A DNA stretch of 9,001 nucleotides, taken from CAG-791 sp964386925. GTDB lineage: Bacteria > Bacillota > Clostridia > Lachnospirales > Lachnospiraceae. The DNA is taken from assembly GCA_964386925.1 (NCBI GenBank), contig CAYLUU010000095.1, forward strand, positions 1-9,001, in the 5' to 3' direction. A program made the translations under genes and the position numbers. The notes beneath the pieces were generated by a model that did no database searches, was not told where the DNA came from, and saw only the letters and a list, made by a program, of their open reading frames with translations. Below, in pieces: positions 1 to 5,762 of this stretch; positions within the stretch are counted from its first letter, which is position 1; the number at the start of each line of letters is the position of its first letter.

Positions 1-1
1 T

Positions 2-73
2 TCGTGGCAGGTTGAGTATGGATCTGATTGCGGTCAGAATCTGTACGTTGCATTGATGGGACCGGATGATTAG
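2..73 (+). pseudogene. 5' fragment of GH36 alpha-galactosidase gene, ended by in-frame TAG
   Basis: Read in the same frame as the downstream alpha-galactosidase, this stretch encodes SWQVEYGSD..., then NLYVALMGPDD, then TAG at 71-73. The WQ(I/V)E...LY(L/V)AL.GP pattern is what GH36 enzymes carry at the end of their N-terminal beta-sandwich domain, just before the conserved WWK.LKPGE segment. Here that segment follows right after the stop. The gene therefore starts outside the window and was once continuous across the TAG. A C-to-T change in a CAG (Gln) codon or a G-to-T change in GAG (Glu) would explain it, because the reading frame is intact on both sides. A sequencing or assembly error is the main alternative. 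Confidence 0.8.
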
Positions 74-76
74 GCC

Positions 77-1393
77 ATGTGGTGGAAGAGCCTGAAGCCG
101 GGAGAGACGTTCACTACGGTTCCTGCAGCATATGGCGTGTGTGTCGGGGATGAATCAGACGCAATTGCGGAGATTACAAGGTATCGCCGTGCCATCAGAA
201 GACCAAACCATGACGATGAAGTCTGCAATGTGATTTTCAACGACTATATGAACTGCCTGATGGGCGATCCGACGGAAGAGAAGGAGAAAAAGATTATTGA
301 TCTGGCAGCGGAGATCGGCTGCGAGTACTACTGCATGGACTGCGGCTGGTATGACAAAGGAATGTGGTGGGATCGTGTTGGCGAATGGCAGGAATCGCCG
401 GAACGTTTCCCTAATGGAATGAAGAGTCTTTTCGAGTACGCGAGATCAAAGGGCGTTAAGATGGGGTTGTGGCTTGAAATTGAGGTCATGGGAACCGCCT
501 ATGAGAAGGCAAAGGATCTTCCGGATGACTGGTTCTTCTGCACAAACGGAAGCAGAAGAATTGACAACAAGAGATATCTACTGGATTTCCGAAATCCGGA
601 TGTGCGGAAATACTGCATGGATGCCGTTGACAGATTGATCGAGGATTATGGGGCAGAATACTTTAAGATTGATTACAACGTAACAACCGGACCAGGAAGT
701 GATCTTAATTCAGATAGTCTGGGAGATTCGATGTTGGAGCATTACAGAGCCTACTATGAATGGATCCGAGAGATTTATCGAAAGCATCCTGATCTTGTCA
801 TTGAAGCATGCAGCTCCGGCGCTCAGAGAATGGATTATGGGATTTTATCGCTGCATAGTCTGCAGTCCACGAGTGATCAGACGGATTACATATCCAATGC
901 ATATATCGCAGCCAATGTAGCTACTGCAGTTACCCCGGAGCAGGGCGGAATGTGGGTGTATCCGTACATTGATGAGAGAGAACACGTTATCTTCAATGTA
1001 GTAAACGGAATGTTGCTGCGCCCATATATCAGCGGACTTATGTGGAACATGTCGGAGGATAATCTTGCGCTTATGAAGCAGGGCATCGCCTTGTACAAGA
1101 ATCTTCGAAAGGATTTGCCGCAGATGGTTCCGTTCTGGCCGAATGGATTCAATACCGTGAAATCGAAGACGTTGGCATACGGAGTAAAAGACGAAAAGAA
1201 AGCGTATGTGTCTGTGTTTGCCGTAGAGGAAGATGAAATATCGGTTGATCTCGGAAAGCTTCCGGAGGTTAAGTCGGTAAAGGTAATCTATCCTGACAGC
1301 GTGGATTGCGAATATCAGCTGGACGGGAATAAACTGCATGTGAAATTCCCGCAGATGAAATGCGCAAGACTGCTGGAACTGGCATTTGTGTAA
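77..1393 (+). CDS. Alpha-galactosidase, GH36 family (catalytic and C-terminal part, downstream of a nonsense codon)
   Basis: GH36 enzymes hydrolyse terminal alpha-1,6-galactose from melibiose, raffinose and related oligosaccharides. This 438-residue open frame covers the linker (WWKSLKPGE, residues 2-10), the (beta/alpha)8 barrel and the C-terminal beta domain. A full-length family member has about 700-740 residues, so the N-terminal domain is missing. The likely nucleophile is D199 in YFKIDYN, and the likely acid/base is D253 in CSSGAQRMDYG. MDCGWY (88-93), GLWLEIE (130-136) and TSDQTD (265-270) are further substrate-pocket motifs. There is no signal peptide in the visible part. The ATG at 77 lies three bases after the stop at 71-73 and lacks a clear ribosome binding site, so it is not a convincing native start; termination-reinitiation could use it. 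About half of its arginine codons are AGA, unlike the GH42 gene next door. Family assignment is secure; whether an active enzyme is made is not. Confidence 0.85.
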   Translation: MWWKSLKPGETFTTVPAAYGVCVGDESDAIAEITRYRRAIRRPNHDDEVCNVIFNDYMNCLMGDPTEEKEKKIIDLAAEIGCEYYCMDCGWYDKGMWWDRVGEWQESPERFPNGMKSLFEYARSKGVKMGLWLEIEVMGTAYEKAKDLPDDWFFCTNGSRRIDNKRYLLDFRNPDVRKYCMDAVDRLIEDYGAEYFKIDYNVTTGPGSDLNSDSLGDSMLEHYRAYYEWIREIYRKHPDLVIEACSSGAQRMDYGILSLHSLQSTSDQTDYISNAYIAANVATAVTPEQGGMWVYPYIDEREHVIFNVVNGMLLRPYISGLMWNMSEDNLALMKQGIALYKNLRKDLPQMVPFWPNGFNTVKSKTLAYGVKDEKKAYVSVFAVEEDEISVDLGKLPEVKSVKVIYPDSVDCEYQLDGNKLHVKFPQMKCARLLELAFV

Positions 1394-1470
1394 CGATTCA
1401 GAACCAGATAAATTTATTTGCTCTGAATGGTTGCTGCAATGCATAATGACGTTGGATGCGTGAAGACTTC

Positions 1471-1508
1471 AAAAATCCTCCTGCAGGGGTGTCTGCGGGA
1501 GGATTTTT
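1471..1508 (+). terminator. Strong intrinsic terminator or attenuator between the two galactosidase genes
   Basis: Arms 1471-1486 (AAAAATCCTCCTGCAG) and 1493-1508 (CTGCGGGAGGATTTTT) pair over 16 bases with a single G.U wobble, closing a 6-base loop. The 3' arm ends in a T-run, and the A-run on the other side makes it terminator-like on the minus strand too. It lies 77 bases after the GH36 stop and only 43 bases before the GH42 start codon. It should end GH36 transcripts unless transcription reads through. Confidence 0.85.
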
Positions 1509-1535
1509 GGAGCTGGAAGACATCATTGACAGAGC

Positions 1536-1544
1536 AGGGAGGGG
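1536..1544 (+). promoter_or_regulatory. Ribosome binding site that fixes the GH42 start
   Basis: AGGGAGGGG lies 7 bases before the ATG at 1552. An upstream in-frame ATG at 1456 has no such site, and the frame from it would run through the terminator hairpin. This supports 1552 as the true start. Confidence 0.8.
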
Positions 1545-1551
1545 AAAGAAC

Positions 1552-3594
1552 ATGAGTTATCTACTGAACAACGACCGTATCATCATGGGAACGGATTATT
1601 ATCCGGAGCATTGGGACAAGAGCGTGTGGGCTGGTGATCTGGAGCGGATGCTGCAGACCGGGATTGAGGTCGTCCGCGTAGCGGAATTTTCCTGGAACAA
1701 GTTCGAGCCGAAGGAAGGAACCTATACGTGGGAGTTCTTTGATGAGTTTCTGGCCCTGTGCCAGGAAAAGGGAATGAAGGTGATCTTCTGCACACCGACG
1801 GCAACTCCGCCGGCATGGATGACAGAGCAGTATCCGGAGGTCCTGAATGCAAGGCAGGATGGTGTGCTGTACCGGCATGGCGCTCGTCGTCACTACAATT
1901 ACAATTCGCCTATTTATCAACGCTTCACAAGGAATCTGGTGGAGCGGATGGGGGCACACTATGCGAGTCACCCGGCTATCATCGGCTGGCAGCTGGACAA
2001 TGAGATCAACTGCGAGACGAATGAGTTCTATTCCGAGAGTGATACGCTGGCGTTCCGCGAATTTCTGAAGGGACGATACGGCACCATCGAGAACCTGAAC
2101 ACGGCATGGGGAACCGCCTTTTGGAACCAGACCTATACCGCCTGGGGAGAGGTCCATGTTCCGCGGACCACACTCAGCAACAGCACGAATCCGCATGAAG
2201 TACTGGACTACAAGCGTTTCGTGTCGGACAGCGCCTGCCGCTGGGCAAAGCTCCAGAGCGATATTCTGCGCAAATATATTAAGCCGGATGATTTCATCAC
2301 GACCAACGGACTGTTCGGTGATCTGGACAACCATCGAATGACGGCGGAGAGCCTGGATTTCATGACCTACGACACCTACCCGAACATGGCCTACGGCCTG
2401 CATTCGCAGTTCGCGGAGACGAGTGATCTCATGGATCGCGCGTGGGGGATGAATCTGGATGAGGTGCGCTCTCTGCACGGAATCTTCGGAATCATGGAGC
2501 AGCAGTCCGGCGCGAACGGCTGGAACACGGCCATGGAGGCGCCGACGCCGCGACCCGGTCAGATCACTCTGTGGACCATGCAGAGCATTGCACACGGTGC
2601 AGATTACATCAGCTATTTCCGCTGGAGAACCTGCACCATGGGAACGGAAATCTACTGGCACGGCATTTTGGATTACAGCAGCCGGGAGAATCGACGGATC
2701 CGCGAGGTGGCGGACATTCACGAGAAGTTCAAGGCGATCGCTGAGGTCGCCGGTTCGCGGTACGAGGCGAAGGTTGGTATCCTTGAAACCTATGACAACA
2801 AGTTCGATGCCGAGCTGGACGTTTGGCACGGGGCCATCGAGAACATGAGTAAAACAGGACTCTATGCGGCCTCCCAGCTGACGCATACTCCGATTGATTA
2901 CATCTACATGGAGCACACGACCGCAGAGGAACTGAAGCACTATCCGGTACTGTTCTATCCGCATGCGGAGATCCTGGATGCAGAGCAGACAGCAATGCTG
3001 AAGGATTACGCAGCGCAGGGAGGAACGCTGGTATTCGGCTGCCGTGCGGGTATGAAGAATGAGAATGGTCGTGTCGTGCAGGATCCACTTCCGGGCACAG
3101 CGTTGGAACTGGCCGGTGTGGAGGTCGTGGAATTCACGGCTGTGGCTAATGAAGAAGCACCGATTTATGTGGACTGGGACGGAACACAGGTCGAGGCGGC
3201 TGTCTTCAACGACGAGCTGGAGCCGATGGAGGGGACGAAGGTCCTCGGAACCTACAGGAACAGCTACTACGCGGGCGTTCCGGCCTTGACGGAGCATGCC
3301 GTCGGCAAGGGACGTGTGCTGTATTTCGGCGGCGCATTTACCAAGGAGACAGCAGAGGTCTTCTTCGAGAAGTTAGGGGTTAAAGAACCCTATGCAGAGG
3401 AGCTGGAGCTGCCTGAGAAATGTGAACTGTCCGTACGTGTAAAGGACGGTGTACAGTATCTGTTCGTACTGAATTACAGCAAGGAGGAGCAGACGATCCG
3501 GGTGAAGCAGCCGATGCAGAACCTGTACACCGGCGAAACGGCAGAAGGAGAAATCAAGCTGGCAAAGTATGAGACACTGGTGCTGAAAAAATAA
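1552..3594 (+). CDS. Beta-galactosidase, GH42 family
   Basis: This enzyme hydrolyses beta-galactosides, typically galacto-oligosaccharides or arabinogalactan fragments, in the cytoplasm. The 680-residue protein is full length for GH42 and has the three expected regions. The first is a TIM barrel opening with GTDYYPEHW (13-21) and including EFSWNKFEP (45-53). Next comes a trimerisation/glutamine-amidotransferase-like domain (about 405-610), followed by a small C-terminal beta domain (about 615-680). The acid/base is E151 in WQLDNEI. The nucleophile is E316 in GIMEQQSG, the site written EQ.PG in many relatives. The cysteine cluster that binds zinc in some GH42 enzymes is not evident. There is no signal peptide. 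The start at 1552 is chosen for its strong ribosome binding site; a longer 712-residue frame from 1456 is unlikely. It follows GH36 in the same direction but across a terminator, so co-transcription depends on readthrough or a separate promoter. Substrate specificity cannot be read from sequence alone. Confidence 0.95.
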   Translation: MSYLLNNDRIIMGTDYYPEHWDKSVWAGDLERMLQTGIEVVRVAEFSWNKFEPKEGTYTWEFFDEFLALCQEKGMKVIFCTPTATPPAWMTEQYPEVLNARQDGVLYRHGARRHYNYNSPIYQRFTRNLVERMGAHYASHPAIIGWQLDNEINCETNEFYSESDTLAFREFLKGRYGTIENLNTAWGTAFWNQTYTAWGEVHVPRTTLSNSTNPHEVLDYKRFVSDSACRWAKLQSDILRKYIKPDDFITTNGLFGDLDNHRMTAESLDFMTYDTYPNMAYGLHSQFAETSDLMDRAWGMNLDEVRSLHGIFGIMEQQSGANGWNTAMEAPTPRPGQITLWTMQSIAHGADYISYFRWRTCTMGTEIYWHGILDYSSRENRRIREVADIHEKFKAIAEVAGSRYEAKVGILETYDNKFDAELDVWHGAIENMSKTGLYAASQLTHTPIDYIYMEHTTAEELKHYPVLFYPHAEILDAEQTAMLKDYAAQGGTLVFGCRAGMKNENGRVVQDPLPGTALELAGVEVVEFTAVANEEAPIYVDWDGTQVEAAVFNDELEPMEGTKVLGTYRNSYYAGVPALTEHAVGKGRVLYFGGAFTKETAEVFFEKLGVKEPYAEELELPEKCELSVRVKDGVQYLFVLNYSKEEQTIRVKQPMQNLYTGETAEGEIKLAKYETLVLKK

Positions 3595-3757
3595 GGTGCA
3601 TCAGGTGAGACGATTACGGTTATGGGGTCGATACTTTCGAAGCAGACGTAGATATTCATCCAATGACTGCAGCAAGCGAGAGCACATGCCCATACCTATA
3701 CAGTTCCTATTCAGGATCTTACTGGGATAGTCGCAATTTAAAAACAGATACAGCAGG

Positions 3758-3796
3758 AGCGCTGACTTCCGGAAATGGGAGGTTGGCGCTTTTTTT
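3758..3796 (+). terminator. Intrinsic terminator downstream of GH42
   Basis: The arms AGCGCTGACTTCC (3758-3770) and GGAGGTTGGCGCT (3778-3790) pair over 13 positions, three of them G.U, around a 7-base loop. A run of seven T follows at 3790-3796. It lies 163 bases after the GH42 stop and insulates the VTC operon from the galactosidase genes. Confidence 0.8.
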
Positions 3797-3920
3797 GCGC
3801 AGAAATGTTCTGGAACATGTTCGCCAAAAGATATGTGATCGCTGTGCAGCAACGCCGATTCGACTGCAGCAAATGTAGCACGCTTTACACATTATGAATA
3901 TTCTGTGAATAGGAACGATT

Positions 3921-3964
3921 TTCACAGTTTCTTCACAGGCTTTTCACAGGCCACCGCGTATAAT
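3921..3964 (+). promoter_or_regulatory. Promoter with three PhoP-box-like TTCACAG repeats and a consensus -10
   Basis: TTCACAG occurs perfectly at 3921-3927, 3932-3938 and 3943-3949, an exact 11-base period. TATAAT (3959-3964) begins 9 bases after the last copy, and no good -35 hexamer is present at the normal spacing. An inverted copy (CTGTGAA) sits at 3903-3909, with a weaker one 11 bases further upstream (TATGAA, 3893-3898). Winged-helix response regulators bind 11-base direct repeats that take the place of the -35 box. The Bacillus PhoP consensus TT(A/C/T)ACA with roughly 5-base spacers fits each copy exactly. The first gene downstream encodes a polyphosphate polymerase, which supports phosphate control. 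The repeats and -10 box are seen; the identity of the regulator is inferred. Confidence 0.7.
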
Positions 3965-4064
3965 TCAGCACATGAATTTCATTGTAAATTCTGGGTAAAG
4001 TTTTTGCGGACAATTCGTAAAAATGCGCGAGCGAAAGGTACGCAGTGATTCCAATGTGATTGAG

Positions 4065-4085
4065 AGGGCAAAAGAACTTTGTCCT
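4065..4085 (+). other. Hairpin in the 5' leader of the VTC operon
   Basis: A GGGCAAA-type arm (4065-4072) pairs with TTTGTCCT (4078-4085) over 8 base pairs, one of them G.U, around the loop AGAAC. It has no T-run, so it is not a terminator. It lies 25 bases upstream of the ribosome binding site in a leader of about 150 bases. A role in mRNA stability or regulation is possible but unproven. Confidence 0.4.
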
Positions 4086-4110
4086 GCCAGAGAATTGCGC
4101 ACATCCGAAT

Positions 4111-4117
4111 AAGGAGG
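4111..4117 (+). promoter_or_regulatory. Ribosome binding site deciding a TTG start
   Basis: A perfect AAGGAGG lies 7 bases before TTG at 4125. It places the start of the VTC protein at this TTG, directly before the conserved N-terminal strand (GEYRHENKY). Confidence 0.85.
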
Positions 4118-4124
4118 AAACTTC

Positions 4125-4952
4125 TTGAAACTGCTGGGAGAATATCGACACGAGAACAAATATCAGATCAGCATAGCGGATTATCTGGCCTTGCGGAGCA
4201 GGCTGCAGACGGTCATGGCACGTGATCCGCATGTGCGCAGCGACGGAACCTATCGGATCCGCAGCGTCTATTTTGACAACTATCGGGATAAGGCACTTCG
4301 AGAGAAGGTGGACGGCGTTGCCAAGCGGGAGAAATACCGCATCCGCTGGTACAACGAGGACCTGTCCTTCATCACTCTGGAGAAGAAAATCAAATACAAC
4401 AACCTTTGCCGGAAGCTGGATGAGACCATCACCCGGGAGGAATTCGAGAGAATTCTGAAGGGGGACACAGTCTGGCTGCGTTCGAGATGTGCAATGTATT
4501 CGGAGAATTCGGCCTGGCAGTGCCGTAATTCTGAGAGAACAGCAATTGCCATGAATGACGGCTTCGGAAATTCAGGGAAACCTTGCAGCAGCGATCACCC
4601 GCTGCTCCGGGAGCTGACAGACTGTATGGTGACGCAGCAGCTGCGGCCGCGGGTGTTGGTGTCCTATTTGCGTGAACCCTATATTTACGGTCCGGGCAAC
4701 GTTCGGGTGACCTTTGACAGCGACATCCGAACCAGCTTATTCCAGAACATCGAATCGGTTGAAGCGCTGTCAAATTTGCTGGAGACGAGTACGGCAGCGG
4801 CGGAGACAACGGACGAGCAGATCATAAGGGAACGCATTCTGGAGGTAAAATTCGATGCCTACCTGCCATCTGTGATCGCAGATCTGCTGCAGATGGGGAA
4901 TCTGCGGCAAGGGGCCTTTTCCAAGTACGGCGCATGCAGGCGCTTCGGCTGA
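4125..4952 (+). CDS. VTC-domain polyphosphate polymerase (TTM fold)
   Basis: VTC domains are triphosphate-tunnel enzymes. Yeast Vtc4 uses ATP to build inorganic polyphosphate inside a beta-barrel tunnel lined with Lys, Arg and Glu. This 275-residue protein carries the tunnel strands in order: RHENKY (8-13, K12), YRIRSVYFDN (43-52), KYRIRWY (70-76, R72 and R74), LEKKIK (85-90), RPRVLVSYLREPY (174-186), VRVTFDSD (193-200), ILEVKFD (238-244, E240 and K242) and FSKY (265-268, K267). The positions expected to bind phosphate or metal appear intact. Residues about 122-160 look like a poorly conserved insertion with no motif I recognise. It is soluble and probably cytosolic; it lacks the SPX and membrane domains of yeast Vtc proteins. 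It is the first gene after the PhoP-box-like promoter and is followed by DUF4956 and cotH. The family call is firm; polymerase activity in bacterial members is mainly inferred. Confidence 0.9.
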   Translation: MKLLGEYRHENKYQISIADYLALRSRLQTVMARDPHVRSDGTYRIRSVYFDNYRDKALREKVDGVAKREKYRIRWYNEDLSFITLEKKIKYNNLCRKLDETITREEFERILKGDTVWLRSRCAMYSENSAWQCRNSERTAIAMNDGFGNSGKPCSSDHPLLRELTDCMVTQQLRPRVLVSYLREPYIYGPGNVRVTFDSDIRTSLFQNIESVEALSNLLETSTAAAETTDEQIIRERILEVKFDAYLPSVIADLLQMGNLRQGAFSKYGACRRFG

Positions 4953-5090
4953 TATTCCGCTGCAGCTCCTTTAAAAACTAACCTGAATAACTGTTCATTT
5001 CTGATGGAGCAAGCAAGGCCTTGAGAAATTGGGCAACCGCAATGATAGATGAATTCATAACAATAGATACTACCTGAGAGGAGAGAGAAC

Positions 5091-5762
5091 ATGACATTCA
5101 ATGATATTTTCAAATCAAGCTTTTTGCAGAACATCACGGAATTTTCTGCAGTCGACACGATTCTGGGACTGGCAGTGGCACTGGTGCTGGGACTGTTTAT
5201 TTTCATGGTGTATAAGAAAACTCTGACCGGGATCATGTATTCCGAGGGCTTTGGTCTGACGCTGATCGGTCTGTCGCTGGTAACCACGCTGGTGATCATG
5301 GCGGTTACCTCGAATGTCGTGCTGTCTCTGGGAATGGTCGGCGCACTGTCCATCGTGCGTTTCCGCGCGGCGATTAAGGAACCGGTAGAGATTGTGTTCC
5401 TGTTCTGGTCGCTCGCGTCCGGTATTGTGATCGGCGCCGGCATGATCCCGCTGGTTGTGATCGGATCCGCCATTATTGGCGTGATTCTGCTTATTTTTGC
5501 GAATCGGAGGGTCCATAATACGCCATACATTCTGGTGCTGAACTGCGCAAATGAGGAGGCTGAAAAGGCTGCTCTGGAGATCGTGAAGAAGAGCTGCGCG
5601 CACTACGTGGTTAAATCCAAAACAATTCGCCCGGCCGGCATTGAACTGACCACAGAGCTGCGGACCCGGGATGCTGCAACGGATTTTGTCAACCGGATCG
5701 CGGAACTGCAGGGCGTAGAGGATGCAACACTGGTCAGCTATAACGGAGAGTATCTGGCATGA
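5091..5762 (+). CDS. DUF4956 multi-pass membrane protein
   Basis: The 223-residue protein has about four hydrophobic segments (roughly 21-41, 54-72, 100-117 and 119-137). Between the second and third lies the family hallmark GMVGALSIVRFRAAIKEPVE (81-100), rich in Gly and with Arg90, Arg92 and Lys96 at a membrane edge. Residues about 146-223 form a soluble alpha/beta domain with a small ferredoxin- or ACT-like pattern (YILVLNC... and ...GVEDATLVSYNGE). The biochemical role of DUF4956 is unknown to me. Its position between a cytosolic polyphosphate polymerase and an exported kinase suggests a membrane partner, perhaps a channel, transporter or anchor, but this is inference. GAGAGGAGAG ends a few bases before the ATG. 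The 138-base gap from the VTC gene has no terminator and only a weak promoter-like match. The stop overlaps the cotH start by 4 bases (ATGA), which indicates translational coupling. Confidence 0.88.
   Translation: MTFNDIFKSSFLQNITEFSAVDTILGLAVALVLGLFIFMVYKKTLTGIMYSEGFGLTLIGLSLVTTLVIMAVTSNVVLSLGMVGALSIVRFRAAIKEPVEIVFLFWSLASGIVIGAGMIPLVVIGSAIIGVILLIFANRRVHNTPYILVLNCANEEAEKAALEIVKKSCAHYVVKSKTIRPAGIELTTELRTRDAATDFVNRIAELQGVEDATLVSYNGEYLA

Larger units (their letters stand above)
3595..4124 (+). other. 530-base intergenic region between the galactosidase block and the VTC operon
   Basis: No gene is supported here; the short open frames have neither ribosome binding sites nor recognisable products. 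In order it contains: about 160 bases with no recognisable content; a terminator (3758-3796); overlapping TGTTC/GAACA palindromes (3805-3822); a promoter with PhoP-box-like repeats (3921-3964); and a leader of about 150 bases with a hairpin at 4065-4085. I looked for known riboswitch cores in the leader and recognised none. Confidence 0.7.

Noticed and set aside
1456..1551. N-terminal extension of 32 residues on the GH42 protein from an ATG at 1456
   Set aside because: It would translate through the terminator hairpin, has no ribosome binding site and matches no GH42 sequence; the ATG at 1552 has AGGGAGGGG 7 bases upstream.
1561..3297. Long minus-strand open frame (578 codons) antisense to GH42
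   Set aside because: It is a mirror of a codon-biased gene: no family motifs, improbable composition, and GH42 is unambiguous on the plus strand.
3595..3757. Remnant of a gene after GH42
   Set aside because: Reading all frames gave no recognisable protein pieces; stops are frequent.
5014..5023. Perfect 10-base palindrome CAAGGCCTTG between the VTC and DUF4956 genes
   Set aside because: It is short, isolated and without a loop or T-run; not enough to call an operator or terminator.
5021..5049. Possible internal promoter before DUF4956 (TTGAGA, 17 bases, GATAGA)
   Set aside because: The -10 matches only three of six consensus bases; it may be chance, and the operon promoter explains expression.
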